Counted from the first letter of the stretch, positions 9,180 through 19,406 are shown. The stretch: DNA of 64,000 nucleotides from Bog-473 sp963766995 (GCA_963766995.1 CAVYCE010000003.1:372001-436000); one strand, 5' to 3'. The notes: generated by a model not told the origin, from the letters alone. A program made the numbers and translations.

Positions 9180-9536
9180 GTGATCGAGACGGCGCGCTGT
9201 TACTCATGCGTGGAACGCCTGGGGGTTCGGCAGTGGATCCGGGCCTTGCGCTGCGCCGTCGGCATTGTGGTGGGCGCCCTTCTCACCCTGGCCGGAATGG
9301 CCAGTGCCTCTCCCGGCGCCGGCGGAGTCAGCCCCCGCCCGCCCAGTGTCAGCGGATGCCGAATTGCTCCCGCAGCGCCGTGCGGGCCGCCCAGTAGCCG
9401 CACATGCCGTGCACACCACCGCCCGGCGGCGTCGAGGCCGAGCAGAGATACACACCGTCGACCGGGGTGCGATACGGATTCCACCGAGCCACCGGGCGGA
9501 ACATCGTTTGGCGCAGGCTGGCCGCCCCACCATTGA
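9180..9536 (+). CDS. doubtful small ORF with signal-peptide-like start
   Basis: GTG at 9180 opens a frame whose residues about 17-45 look like a signal peptide (Arg-rich start, hydrophobic core, A-S-A-S-P cleavage-like site). After residue 55 the sequence is only the antisense of the 3' end of the oxidoreductase gene and does not look like a protein. It may be the remaining start of a lost secreted protein, or chance. No homologue recognised. Confidence 0.2.
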   Translation: MIETARCYSCVERLGVRQWIRALRCAVGIVVGALLTLAGMASASPGAGGVSPRPPSVSGCRIAPAAPCGPPSSRTCRAHHRPAASRPSRDTHRRPGCDTDSTEPPGGTSFGAGWPPHH

Positions 9537-10776
9537 TGTCGCCGCCGATGTAGTTCGGGTTGTAGGCCTCGGTCTGAGCGGCGGTGCGGGTGACCCGGGC
9601 CAGGATCCGATCCTTGAAGCCAGGTGCGAACCGTTCAATCTGCGACTCGATGCGCTCGGTCATGTCGACGTCGCTGCCGTTGGGGACATGGCAGTAACCC
9701 CAGAGGGTGGCCTGTCCGGTTGGAGCTCGAGTCGGATCGAGCACACAAGGTTGGGCCACCAGCACGAAGGGTTGTTCGGGGTGGCGGCAGGCCTGCACCG
9801 CGGCCTCGCTGCGGGCCACCTCATCGAAGGTCCCACCGACATGCACCGTCGTCGTGCGATGACAGGCGGGCGCGCTCCAGGGCACCGGACCGCTGAGGGC
9901 CCAGTCGACTTTGCACGTGCCGGGGCCCGGACGAAAGCGCGCCCACGGACGGCCGTCGGACTGGCTGACGCGGGTGCCGGCCAAGTCGAGGAACTGGCGG
10001 GGCGACGTATCGAGGAGGATGGCCTTGGCCGAAGACACCTCGGACAGCCGGGTGATAGGGGTGTCGGTGTGCACCGTGCCACCCAACTGCGTCAACTCCT
10101 TCACCAGACCGTCGGCGATGGCGGCGCTCCCTCCCTCGACCACCGGCCAGCCCACTCCGTGACCCAGCGCGGCCAACAACAGACCAAAGGCACTGGTCAA
10201 GGGAGATGACAGTGCCTCCATGGAGTGGGCCGCTGCCCCCGCCATGAGCGCCCGCGCCGCATCGGTGGTGAAGCGCCGGCTCATGAACCGGACAGACGGC
10301 GACCCCAGGACGGCGAAGCGGGCCAGGGCCAACGGATGGCGTGGGATGGAGCGCATCGGTCCGAGCGAGTAATCGACTATGGCCGAGAGATGGTCGACTA
10401 ATGGCTGCATGGTCGATCGGTAGACCTCGTCGTCGCCACCGAGTTGGAGCGCCGTCTCCGACACACTGCGGTGGAGAGCCACCGCTCGTCCCATGCTGAG
10501 CGGGTGAGCAAAGGCCACCTCGGGCTGGAGGAGAGTGATCCCCAACGCGGCCAAGTCGAATGACTTGAAGAAGGGTGAACCCAGCAGGGCCGGATGCACG
10601 GCGGAGCAGACGTCATGGCGGAAACCACTCAAGGTGAGCTCCTCGGTCCGCGTCCCTCCACCCGGCGTACTGGCCCCTTCAAACACCTCGACCCGCAGGC
10701 CGGCCCGAGCCAAGGTGATGGCAGCAGCCAGTCCGTTTGGGCCCGAACCCACAACGGCGGCGTCCGGCGCATCCAT
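9349..10776 (-). CDS. phytoene dehydrogenase-like FAD/NAD(P) oxidoreductase
   Basis: The N-terminus carries a Rossmann dinucleotide site, V-V-G-S-G-P-N-G-L-A-A-A, with the acidic ribose-binding residue in V-E-V-F-E-G. Further motifs of the CrtI/amine-oxidase superfamily are present: the GGGTRTEE segment after the first fold, and near the C-terminus a flavin-contact motif around GVYLCSASTPPGGGVHGMCG. The whole 475-residue layout matches the PYROXD2/phytoene-desaturase-like group common in actinomycetes, whose substrates are mostly unknown. It is probably cytosolic or peripheral to the membrane. No carotenoid genes are adjacent, so carotenoid desaturation is not assumed. Confidence 0.85.
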   Translation of the reverse strand: MDAPDAAVVGSGPNGLAAAITLARAGLRVEVFEGASTPGGGTRTEELTLSGFRHDVCSAVHPALLGSPFFKSFDLAALGITLLQPEVAFAHPLSMGRAVALHRSVSETALQLGGDDEVYRSTMQPLVDHLSAIVDYSLGPMRSIPRHPLALARFAVLGSPSVRFMSRRFTTDAARALMAGAAAHSMEALSSPLTSAFGLLLAALGHGVGWPVVEGGSAAIADGLVKELTQLGGTVHTDTPITRLSEVSSAKAILLDTSPRQFLDLAGTRVSQSDGRPWARFRPGPGTCKVDWALSGPVPWSAPACHRTTTVHVGGTFDEVARSEAAVQACRHPEQPFVLVAQPCVLDPTRAPTGQATLWGYCHVPNGSDVDMTERIESQIERFAPGFKDRILARVTRTAAQTEAYNPNYIGGDINGGAASLRQTMFRPVARWNPYRTPVDGVYLCSASTPPGGGVHGMCGYWAARTALREQFGIR

Positions 10777-10923
10777 GCAGGCACCCTACCGAGACAGGCC
10801 GACGTCAGCCGAGGCTGAGCCTCTGGTCCCGGACCCTCACTGGCCTTGAGGTGTCCAGAGTGCGTAGGTTTCGTGCCGCATCGGTGAACGGCACCGAATC
10901 AGGACCGAATCATGGGGGGACAC

Positions 10924-12061
10924 ATGGCTGACATTCAGGGGACATGCGAGGCGAAGTTCGATGGGGTCCGCCGGGCACTGAGCAACAGCCTCGATACGGG
11001 AGCCGACGTCGGTGCATCCGTTGCCGTCTACGTGCATGGCGAGCCGGTGGTCGACATTTGGGGCGGCTACGCCGATGCCGCCAAGACCAAGCCGTGGGAG
11101 TCCGACACCATCACCAACGTCTGGTCGACCACCAAGACTATGACGTTCCTGTGCGCCCTGATGCTGGCCGATCGGGGGCAACTCGACTTCCATGCACCAG
11201 TGGCCACGTACTGGCCCGAGTTCGGGGACGCCGGCAAAGAGCACGTGGAAGTGCGCCACCTCATGGGCCACACCGCCGGCCTGTCGGGTTGGGAGGAGCC
11301 CATCACCATGGAACAGCTCGCCGACTGGGAACAATGCACCACTTTGCTGGCCGGCGCAGAAGCCGTGGTGGGAGCCGGGGACAGCGTCGGGCTACCACGC
11401 CATCACCCAGGGCTACCTCATTGGCGAGGTGGTGCGCCGGATCACCGGTGACTCCATCGGCACCTGGTTCGCCCGCGAGGTTGCCTCACCCTTGGGAGCG
11501 GACTTCCACATCGGTCTGCCTGAGGGCGAGGACCACCGGGTCAGCAACGTGATCCCGCCGCCACCGATTGACGTCAACAACCTTGGTATGGCAGTCACCG
11601 AGCTCTTGGGTAAGACATTCCTCAATCCCTTGCTCGATGCCTCAGCCGCTCACAACGCCTGGTGGCGTCGGGCGGAGATACCCGCCGCCAACGGCCAGGG
11701 CAATGCCCGCTCGGTCGCCTTGGTCCAGTCGATCATCGCCGGACGGGGCCAGGCCCGCGGCGTGCGACTGCTCTCGGAAGCGGCAACGGACGCCATCTTT
11801 GAGACGCAGGCCGACGGGACCGACCTTGTACTCGGTGTCCCTCTTCGGTTCGGCATGGGCTACGGCCTGGGCACCGACGTCATGCCGCTTGGCCCGCGAG
11901 CCTGTTACTGGGGCGGCTACGGCGGCTCGCTGATCGTGATGGATCAGGACGCGGAGCTCACCGTCTGTTACGTGATGAACCGGATGGATGCAGGACTCGT
12001 CGGCGACCTGCGGGGTGCGACCCTCCTGCTGGAAGCGATCGCAGCGCTGCGTCGGCCGTGA
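10924..12061 (+). pseudogene. serine beta-lactamase-fold hydrolase (EstB-like), frameshifted
   Basis: The first half (to about 11350) has the S-x-x-K nucleophile motif in VWSTTKTM and a typical GGYADAA strand. The family reading continues in another frame from the WWEPGTASGYHAITQGYLIG segment, which supplies the second-motif Tyr, and on to the C-terminal GGYGGS motif. One extra base near 11350-11356 (GGCGCAG where GCGCAG would keep frame) separates the halves. Joined, the protein would be about 378 residues, the usual length for the beta-lactamase class C/EstB esterase family. ATG at 10924 follows a G-rich ribosome site (GGGGGGA). The 3' end overlaps the convergent RidA gene by about 100 bases. 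It is either a recent pseudogene or a one-base error. Confidence 0.75.
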
Positions 12062-12437
12062 TCACGGCTTCGGCCTCAATCTCCACTTTCCAACGCGGGT
12101 CCAACAAGGCCGACACCACCACCATGGTGGCGGCAGGACGGACCTGCGAGAACAGTTCACCGTGGACTTCGGCCACAGCATCGGCATCTCCGGTCGACGT
12201 CAGGAACATGCGGGTGCGCACGACTTCTTCGATACTGGCGCCAGCCTCGGCCAGCGCGGCCGTAATGATGTCAAAGCAGCGTCGGGTCTGCGCTCCGACA
12301 TCCTCGGGGCACGATCCGTCTTCCCACACCGGAGCAGTGCCTGAGACCAGCACCCGATCCCCCACCCGCATGGCGCGGCTGAAGCCGATGGTCTGCTCGA
12401 ACGGGGAACCTGAAGACACACGCCGGCGGTCGCTCAC
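11958..12437 (-). CDS. RidA/YjgF-family protein
   Basis: The reading shows the RidA fold sequence: GFSRAMRVGDRVLVSGTAP, a helix RCFDIITAALAEAG, then VVRTRMFLT, and the end VEIEAEAVI. RidA proteins hydrolyse reactive enamine/imine intermediates or have related binding roles. The Arg expected near R-P-A-A-T-M-V-V-V is present, while the classical V-P-R segment is altered, so it is probably one of the Rid subfamilies other than archetypal RidA. A Ser/Arg-rich tail of about 30 residues goes beyond the usual end and lies antisense to the end of the neighbouring hydrolase gene. Confidence 0.82.
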   Translation of the reverse strand: MSDRRRVSSGSPFEQTIGFSRAMRVGDRVLVSGTAPVWEDGSCPEDVGAQTRRCFDIITAALAEAGASIEEVVRTRMFLTSTGDADAVAEVHGELFSQVRPAATMVVVSALLDPRWKVEIEAEAVITADAALRSLPAGGSHPAGRRRVLHPSGSSRNRR

Positions 12438-12491
12438 AATTCAGATTGTGGCACCGGTAGAATCTGGCCTCGACCGCGGGAGTGAATTGAG

Positions 12492-13229
12492 ATGACCATA
12501 CGCCGTGCCGCACCGATCATGGCCCTGGTCATGATGGCCGTCATGGCCACCGCCTGTGGTTCGCATCACCCGGTGGCACTCCCAACACACCAGGTCGCCA
12601 AGAAGGTAGTCAAGACGCCGCTCCATGTGACCTTCACGGCGGCCACCCACGGCGCCATTCCCGGGTCGCCTGCCCCCGGCGCGCCCGAGAACATGACGGT
12701 GCCGGCCAGTTGGTATGGCTACCCCTCCATCCTCCCGGTAGTGGCCTCGCAGAAGCACTGGGTAGAGGTCCGCCTGGCCCAACGCCCCAATCAGTCCACG
12801 ACGTGGGTGCCGGCGAGCGACGTCACGCTGAGCGAAACGCCTTACCAACTCGTCCTCAACCTGGCTACTGAGCACCTGACCGTCTTCGACCTCGGCAAGG
12901 AAGTCATGGACTTCCCCGCCGGCATCGGCACTTCCGATGACCCGACGGTGACGGGCGACTACTTCATCACCATGAAGGTGCCTCCGCCGGATCCGGGGTA
13001 CGGACCCTTCGTGCTCGTGACATCAGCTCACTCGGACACCATCACCGACTGGGAAGAGTCCGGCGACGCCATCATCGCCATTCATGGACCCATCACGACC
13101 TATGACGACCAACTCATTGGCACGACCGGGGCTGCCATCTCACACGGGTGCATTCGGCTCCACGATGCTGACCTGTCCCAGCTTTCGATGATCCCCGCGG
13201 GCACCCCGCTCGATATCGTCGCCAGCTGA
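12492..13229 (+). CDS. L,D-transpeptidase (YkuD) lipoprotein
   Basis: A lipoprotein signal is followed by lipobox M-A-T-A-C at residues 18-22. A linker region precedes the YkuD catalytic domain at residues about 120-244. The catalytic signature is complete: IHGP with its His, then S-H-G-C-I-R with the nucleophilic Cys. These enzymes form 3-3 cross-links or attach proteins in peptidoglycan at the outer membrane face. ATG at 12492 has GGGAG upstream, and a TAGAAT -10-like box lies at 12458-12463. It diverges from the RidA gene. Confidence 0.9.
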   Translation: MTIRRAAPIMALVMMAVMATACGSHHPVALPTHQVAKKVVKTPLHVTFTAATHGAIPGSPAPGAPENMTVPASWYGYPSILPVVASQKHWVEVRLAQRPNQSTTWVPASDVTLSETPYQLVLNLATEHLTVFDLGKEVMDFPAGIGTSDDPTVTGDYFITMKVPPPDPGYGPFVLVTSAHSDTITDWEESGDAIIAIHGPITTYDDQLIGTTGAAISHGCIRLHDADLSQLSMIPAGTPLDIVAS

Positions 13230-13256
13230 ACCGCTGAACCGCTGAACCGCTGACCC
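13225..13256 (+). repeat. 8-bp tandem repeat, four copies
   Basis: GCTGAACC is repeated three times, followed by the variant GCTGACCC, overlapping the stop codon of the transpeptidase gene and lying between convergent genes. It probably arose by replication slippage. No function is inferred. Confidence 0.7.
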
Positions 13257-13282
13257 GCTCTTCGACGGTTGATCGGTGATCG

Positions 13283-15082
13283 CTACGAAGCGACGTGGGT
13301 GACGGTGAACCCATAGGCATCACCATCAGCGAATGACGGGACGGTGAAGGTGATCGTCCCCTTGGACCCGCTCGCCGCAATCGGCAGGTCACCGGAAACC
13401 ACCGATGGGGACGAGCTGGCCGCCCCGATGGTCTGCCCCTGGTAGTTGGTAATCGCCACGTCGGCCGAACCCGAAGACCACGGCAACGTAATGGTCACCT
13501 TCACGGAAATCGGCCCCGAGTTCGTGTCGGTCGGATAGGTGGTCTTACATATGGCTACCTGGGTACAGCCGAAGGCAAAACCAACCAATCCAGTGATCGC
13601 TCCCGAAGTGGCGTTATAGGAGCCGAGCCCGGTCACGAAATCACTGTCAGAGTTGACCGCGATCATGTTCCCGCTCATGCTGGCGTAGACCAAGCGCTCG
13701 GGATACTCGTTTTGTGGAACGGTGCCGGTGGAGTCCAGCAGACCATCGAGCTCGGCCGCCGAACAGGCGCCGAACCAGCAGGCTCTTCCAGCCGAATTCA
13801 CACCGGCATCGGTCAGTGCCGACAGGTACGCCACGTCCCACCCGGGAATGGGCTGGTACTCGGGCGTGCCGTATTCGTTGATGATGATGAGCGGATTGCC
13901 CAACGAAGGGCGAGCGGCGATGAGCTTCCGGGCCTCAGCCACGTGGTCCTCAATGATGGCCGGCACGAGGATATTGGTGGACGGATGGGCACCGAGACCA
14001 TCGTTGATTTCATGCCATGAGATCGCCGCCAATTTGATGTTGTTGGTGACGGCGTAGTTCAAGAAGGTGACCATGTCAGGCATCGGGTTGGTGGCACCCC
14101 ATTGGCCGAGATAGTCAGACCATTCGCCGATGGAGGGACCAATCACGGCCGCACTGGAGTCCACCGCCTTGATGGCTTGGTAGGTGACCAGGAATTCTTG
14201 CAGCAGTAGCGCCGTGGTGGCCGGGGATTGGGTGCCATTGCTGTAGGTGGTCCCACCCGGCTCGTTATAGGGCTCCCAGTACGTGACCTTCTCGCCACTC
14301 TTGACGACGGTTGTCACCGTCGAAGTCACCCAGTTCTTGTATGTAGTCCAGTTCGACCACGGTGTGGGCGGATTGCCCCCGTAGTAGGCGCTCCACATGC
14401 TCGAGAGCGAGAGAGTAGTTGGGATGTTGTCTCCGGTGGCCACGTTCCAAGACGACCAGTTGAGGGACCCGTTGGCGTTGTAAATGGGAGCACTTCGAAA
14501 CATCGTCGTATCGAGCGCCGTCAGGTCGGCGGCATTGTTCCCGGTTGGAAACGTGGAGCTCAAAATTCCCGAGGCCGCGTGCGTCACCGCACCGATGGAC
14601 GACGTGGCGTTGAAGGTGATGCAAGCACCGACGGTGCAGGTGTTGGCCGCCGACAGCGCCGTGGTGGCCATGGGCGTGCCGGTACCCACCGCATTGGTGG
14701 GATACACCGCAGCCGCATACAGGGTGCCGAAGGATTCCCCGCGGAAGATCGTCGAGGTGCATGAGGCCTCGCACTGAATCTCACCGAGATACTGGGCACC
14801 AGCCAGCTGCGAGTTAGTGACTGAGTACAGCTGAATTGCGGCGCCAGTAGCGACGGTCCCAAGCTTGGATGGGACCCAGGAGACCTGGAAATCGGGCGCC
14901 GTCCCATATTGGGTAATGGTGGCTGACGTCGGCGGAAGCGGTGCGGCCGCGGAAGCTGCGGTGGCGGCGGTGAGACTGAGCCCTGTGGCGATGATGCCGG
15001 CAGCGGCCACACACGTGGTAGCGATGACCGCGGCGAGACGGTGACTGTGCACCTTGGCATACGACCGTTCCACAGGCTTCAT
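13283..15082 (-). CDS. secreted clan-A-type glycoside hydrolase
   Basis: A signal peptide covers residues about 16-47 with cleavage after A-S-A. A beta-rich, FnIII-like segment (residues about 50-135) follows, then a (beta/alpha)8-type domain. Acid/base and nucleophile candidates are the Glu of Y-W-E-P-Y-N-E-P and of I-I-I-N-E-Y-G, and a W-H-E-I-N motif sits between them; this pattern is typical of GH5/GH39-like clan A enzymes. A C-terminal beta domain of about 150 residues could be a carbohydrate-binding or supporting module. It probably cleaves an extracellular polysaccharide; substrate unknown. The protein is rich in Ser/Thr, as expected for a secreted enzyme. Confidence 0.75.
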   Translation of the reverse strand: MKPVERSYAKVHSHRLAAVIATTCVAAAGIIATGLSLTAATAASAAAPLPPTSATITQYGTAPDFQVSWVPSKLGTVATGAAIQLYSVTNSQLAGAQYLGEIQCEASCTSTIFRGESFGTLYAAAVYPTNAVGTGTPMATTALSAANTCTVGACITFNATSSIGAVTHAASGILSSTFPTGNNAADLTALDTTMFRSAPIYNANGSLNWSSWNVATGDNIPTTLSLSSMWSAYYGGNPPTPWSNWTTYKNWVTSTVTTVVKSGEKVTYWEPYNEPGGTTYSNGTQSPATTALLLQEFLVTYQAIKAVDSSAAVIGPSIGEWSDYLGQWGATNPMPDMVTFLNYAVTNNIKLAAISWHEINDGLGAHPSTNILVPAIIEDHVAEARKLIAARPSLGNPLIIINEYGTPEYQPIPGWDVAYLSALTDAGVNSAGRACWFGACSAAELDGLLDSTGTVPQNEYPERLVYASMSGNMIAVNSDSDFVTGLGSYNATSGAITGLVGFAFGCTQVAICKTTYPTDTNSGPISVKVTITLPWSSGSADVAITNYQGQTIGAASSSPSVVSGDLPIAASGSKGTITFTVPSFADGDAYGFTVTHVAS

Positions 15083-15263
15083 CTCCCTCCGTTGGGATTC
15101 CTAGCTTATGTGGCAAGTCAGAGTAGGTCGAGACCCTTCGTCAGTTCCGCCTCGGCTGCACGCGCGTGCGACATCCGTCAGAACGGCCACACGGTGAGAC
15201 GGTGCAACCCGACGCTGGTACGTTCGCCCCCGCAACACGTACAAAGCCGGCCGAGCGTGCTGG
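15083..15263. other. intergenic, no gene seen
   Basis: This stretch lies upstream of the minus-strand glycoside hydrolase and downstream of the monooxygenase. It contains no convincing coding frame or RNA gene. It must hold the glycoside hydrolase promoter. Confidence 0.5.
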
Positions 15264-17161
15264 CTAAGTCAGCTCGTATTCGTCGAGTTCGGGCCGGCTG
15301 GTGCGTTCCCAGTAATCCAACAAACTGAAGGGCCAGTTCTGCGTCACCCGGCCCCGGGCGTTGCGGTACCAGCTCGGCACCTTGGCCACACCCCAGGCCA
15401 TGCTTGTATTGCCCTCGTCGATTTCGGCGTTGTATCGATCATGAACGTCCCGACGTACCTCCATCGCCCTGCACCCACGACGCTTGAGCTCCCCGACCGC
15501 TTCGACGATGTAGCGCACCTGGCACTCGACCATGACGAGAATGCTGCCGTTGACGACGAGATTGGTATTGGGGCCATACAGCATGAAGAAGTTGGGGAAT
15601 CCGGGCACCGTGATCCCGAGGTAGGCCCGCGCATCGCCTTCCCACTGCTCATTGAGTTCGTTGCCGCCGCGCCCGGTCACCCGCATGGGCGCCACGAAGT
15701 CCGAGGCGGAGAAGCCGGTGCCATAAATGACAACGTCTGCGGCATGTTCGGTTCCGTCTTTGGTGCGCACACCCGTCTTCACCACCGCCTCGATGGGCTC
15801 GGTGATGACAGCAACGTTGGCCCGGCTGAGTGCGGCCGCCCAACTCCCGTCGTCGCGCAGCGCCCGCTTGGACAACGGCGGGAAGCGAGGCGTCATCTTC
15901 TCGAACAATGCGTCATCGGAGACTTGGGCTCGGAGCACCTCAAGCAGCATGAGGCGAATGAACTCGTTGGCGGCACTGACCGACAGGGACATGTCACCCC
16001 ACTCCGGATCAACCTTGGCCGTGGGCAGCAAGCCCTCATGCATGAGCCAGAACTGCCAGACCCGGTCCCATCGACCGTAGGTGGGGAGTATGGCCATGAG
16101 CGAGTGGTATTCGGGCGGGAAGGTGTCGCGATAGCCCTCGGTCGGAGCCATCCATGGTGGTGTTCGTTGGAAGACGCTGAGATGTGACGCCACCTTGGCT
16201 ATTTCGGGCACGAACTGGGCTGCACTGGCTCCCGTGCCGATCACGGCCACCCGCTGACCGGTCAGGTTCACCTCGTGGTCCCACTGGGCCGAGTGGAAGG
16301 ACGGCCCATCGAATGCATCTCGTCCCTCAATGTTGGGGAACGACGGTCGATTGAGTTGTCCGACAGCACACACCAGCAGATCGAAGGGTTCCGTGCGCCG
16401 TTCCCCATCGACACCGATGACTTCGACGTCCCACATCTGATTCGACTCAATAAACCGAGCCTCGGCCACCTCGCTCGAGAATGAGATTCGGGACCGCAGA
16501 TCGAAATCATCTGCCACTCGTTGCAGGTAGGCCAATAGTTCAGGTTGGGCCGAGAAGCGCCCCTTCCAGGCATCTGTCTGGGCGAAGGAAAAGCTGTAGA
16601 GCTGATTGGGCACGTCGACCCGGCACCCCGGATACACGTTCTCCAACCAGGTCCCACCCACGTCGGCGTTCTTCTCGAAGATCGTGACCTCGACTCCGGC
16701 TTGGACCAGCCGATGGGCCATGACCATCCCGGAAGCGCCGGCCCCGACGATGGCGCAGCGAGGTGCCGGTGTGTCGGGCAGCGCATCGGCGTGCCAGCTG
16801 GGCGCCCGAAGATCCTGTCCCGGAAGTGATAACTCCTCGGTGAGGAATTTCTCCAGCGAGGTGTGACGGACGGGCCGACCAAGAATGCGAAGGTACGACG
16901 CAGCTCGTCCAAGGTGGGGCTGTGAACGGGACGGCCAGACGCAACGTGGAGCCACAGCGCCTCTTCGGCCAGGGCGCGCCCCTCCGCCGCCGATTCTGGG
17001 CTGACGCCCCGGGTCGGCACCAGCAACTGCAATTGATCCGGAGCGAGGTCGCTCCGCAACAGGTCATAGTCACCTGTGATGTGCGCCACAGCGCAGAGCA
17101 GGGCATGCAGGTCCGCCGTGGCGACGGCGTCGTGCAACTCCGTCCTCAGCGTCTGCTCCAC
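15264..17161 (-). pseudogene. Baeyer-Villiger-type flavin monooxygenase, frameshifted
   Basis: The first about 95 residues (from 17161) are in one frame and match the helical N-terminal extension of one actinobacterial BVMO group. At about 16875-16890 the homologous reading moves to another frame, with one base missing or two extra. The rest has FAD site IVGAGASGMVMAHRL, GGTWLENVYPGCRVDVP, the NADPH Rossmann site VIGTGASAAQFVPEIA, the B-V fingerprint-like F-Q-R-T-P-P-W, and I-Y-G-T-G-F near the end. Joined length is about 632 residues, normal for this group. Likely reaction: oxygen insertion next to a ketone, or hydroxylation, of a lipid or steroid-like substrate. It follows the SDR and thiolase genes on the same strand, which suggests catabolism of a cyclic or branched compound. 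Confidence 0.8.
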
Positions 17162-17193
17162 CCCCTCTGGCCGTGGCCCAACGTGGTGCTCGA

Positions 17194-18096
17194 CTAGCCC
17201 TGCATCGCTTTCACCAGCGCGGTCATTTGGCTATTGACTTCCACCGTGCGAGGGAGCTTGTCCATAGCCGCGGCCAGGGTGTCCGGCGTCCAACGGTCGT
17301 CGGTCGAGACCTCTTCGGAAATCGACCATCCACCGTAAATGCCGACGGATCCGCCATACACACTGAAGACCTGACCGTTGAACGGACAGGCAGCCGAGGC
17401 CAGCACGGCCACCAGCGGCGAGATGTTCTCCGGGTCGAAGACGTGCTTGCCCATGGCCTCACCGAGACCGGGGGTCTGCAGGGTCAGTCGGGTGCGCGCC
17501 ACCGGGGCGATGCAATTGGCCCGCACGCCGTAGCGGTTGAGCTCCATGCCGTTGACCACGGTCATGGCGGCGATGCCGGCTTTGGCGGCCGAGTAATTGG
17601 TCTGGCCCACGTTGCCATGGAGCCCGGCGCCGGAACTGGTGTTGACAATGGCCCGGTCGACGATGTCACCCGTCTTGGCCCGCTCACGCCACACCTCGGC
17701 GGCGTGTCGGGTCACGTTGAAGGTGCCCTTCAGGTGCACGCCAATGACGTCGTCGAAATCCTGCTCGCTCATGGAAACCAGCATGCGGTCCCGCAGAATG
17801 CCGGCGTTGTTCACCACAACGTGCAGGTCACCAAACGTGGCAATGGCCAAGTCCACAATGCCCTTGGCGTCGTCGAATGACGTGACGCTGTGCGTGCTGG
17901 CCACGGCCTGACCGCCGGCGGCGACAATCTCGTCCACCACCGACTGGGCGGCGGAAATGTCGGCTCCGGATCCGTCAATGGCACCACCGAGGTCATTGAC
18001 CACGACTTTGGCGCCGAGCGAAGCGAAGAGCAGGGCGTGTTCGCGGCCAATGCCTCGTCCCGCCCCGGTAATGATGGCCACTCTGTCCTGCAACAT
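17194..18096 (-). CDS. SDR-family dehydrogenase (MFE-2-like)
   Basis: The NAD(P)-binding motif T-G-A-G-R-G-I-G-R-E-H, the N-N-A-G-I-L-R-D motif and the catalytic Ser plus Y-S-A-A-K are all present. The insertion V-N-D-L-G-G and the segment R-D-R-M-L-V-S-M resemble the 3-hydroxyacyl-CoA dehydrogenase part of peroxisomal multifunctional enzyme type 2 and its actinobacterial homologues. It likely oxidises a 3-hydroxyacyl-CoA with NAD+. Its ATG starts 3 bases after the thiolase stop, so the two genes should be co-transcribed; the beta-oxidation steps would be consecutive. Confidence 0.88.
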   Translation of the reverse strand: MLQDRVAIITGAGRGIGREHALLFASLGAKVVVNDLGGAIDGSGADISAAQSVVDEIVAAGGQAVASTHSVTSFDDAKGIVDLAIATFGDLHVVVNNAGILRDRMLVSMSEQDFDDVIGVHLKGTFNVTRHAAEVWRERAKTGDIVDRAIVNTSSGAGLHGNVGQTNYSAAKAGIAAMTVVNGMELNRYGVRANCIAPVARTRLTLQTPGLGEAMGKHVFDPENISPLVAVLASAACPFNGQVFSVYGGSVGIYGGWSISEEVSTDDRWTPDTLAAAMDKLPRTVEVNSQMTALVKAMQG

Positions 18097-18099
18097 GGT

Positions 18100-19290
18100 T
18101 CAGCTGTCCTTTCGGTACATGGTCACGACGGCGGCGCCGCCCAGACCGAGATTGTGTTGGAGTGCAACTGGATGCACCTTCGACCTGGCGAGCGTCGGCG
18201 GTACCTCGCAGTTGCCACGTCAGCTCGGAGCACTGGGCCAACCCCGTGGCTCCCAGCGGGTGACCCTTTGAGATGAGGCCACCAGACGGGTTCACCACGA
18301 CCTTGCCGCCGTATGTCACCGCCCCGGAGTGGATGAGGTCCCCAGCCTTTCCCTGTTCGCACAGACCCAAGCCTTCGTAGGTGATGAGCTCGTTGGCGCT
18401 GAAACAGTCGTGCAACTCAATAACGTCGACGTCGTCTGGACCTAGCCCCGACTCCTCGTACACGGCCTTGGCGGCAGCCTTGGTCATGTCGAAACCAGCG
18501 AGGCTCATATCGGAGCCGCCAGAAGGTGGACTCGAAGTCGGTGGTCATAGCCTGACCCACGATCTCGACCGCCTGAGCCTCAAGTCCGTGCTCCTTGACG
18601 AATCGTTCGCTGGCCAGCACGGCCGCCGCACCGCCGTCGGACGTCGGGCAACACTGCAGCTTGGTCAACGGGTCGTAGACCATTGGGGCATTGAGGATGT
18701 CCTCAAGGGAGTACTGGTCGCTGGAACTGCGAGTATGGATTGTTGACCGAGTGCCGGTGATTCTTCTCGCCGATACGGGCGAAGGTCTCCGCCGTCACCC
18801 CGTAGCGCTCCATGTATTCACGACCAGCGTTACCGAACATCTGGGCCGCCGGTGGGGCTGGGGCGAAACTCCGGCGGTTGATCATGTCGGTGAAGTGCTT
18901 GTCCATAGGGTTGGTGCGGTCCTCGTACTTCATACCGAGGCTGCCCTTCTCCATCTTTTCGAAGCCGAGGGCGAGCACGCAGTCCGCCAACCCACCCTGA
19001 ATGAACTTGCGACCGAGGAACAAGGCCGAGCTTCCGGTCGAGCAGTTGTTATTGACATTGATGGCCGGAATGCCCGTGAGGCCGAGTTCGTAGAGGGCTC
19101 GCTGGCCGGCGGTGGAGTCGCCGTAGCAATAGGCCAAGAAGGCCGTCTCCACCAAGGAATACTCGATACCGGCATCGGCCAGGGCGTTCTGGCCCGCTTC
19201 CCGACCCATGTCGGGATAGTCCCAATCCTTTGATCCGGGCTTCTCGAATTTCGTCATCCCGACGCCAATGACAAACACGCGCTCTGACAT
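18100..19290 (-). pseudogene. SCP2-type thiolase/lipid-transfer protein, three frameshifts
   Basis: Four pieces in changing frames add up to one thiolase of about 396 residues. First piece, from 19290: NVNNNCSTGSSALFLGRKF with the nucleophilic Cys, to Q-F-Q. Second, from about 18719: LEDILNAPMVYDPLTKLQCC to T-D-F-E-S-T. Third, from about 18522: GGSDMSLAGFDMTKAAAKAV, then V-I-E-L-H-D-C-F with the HDC motif and the NPSGGLISKGHPLGATG motif. Fourth, from about 18190: KVHPVALQHNLGLGGAAVV. The three junctions (near 18719, 18522 and 18188) are each compatible with one extra base. Uninterrupted, it would cleave a branched or steroid-side-chain acyl-CoA. All blocks are highly conserved, so either decay is very recent or the sequence has local errors. 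Confidence 0.8.
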
Positions 19291-19406
19291 AGATCTCCTT
19301 TAATGGCCGATCGTGCACCGAGCTGAACTCGGACGGCCTTCGAACGGATCAGGACGATAGGTCAGGAGCTGCGGAGATGCGAACCTCCTGGTACTGGATG
19401 GTGGAT

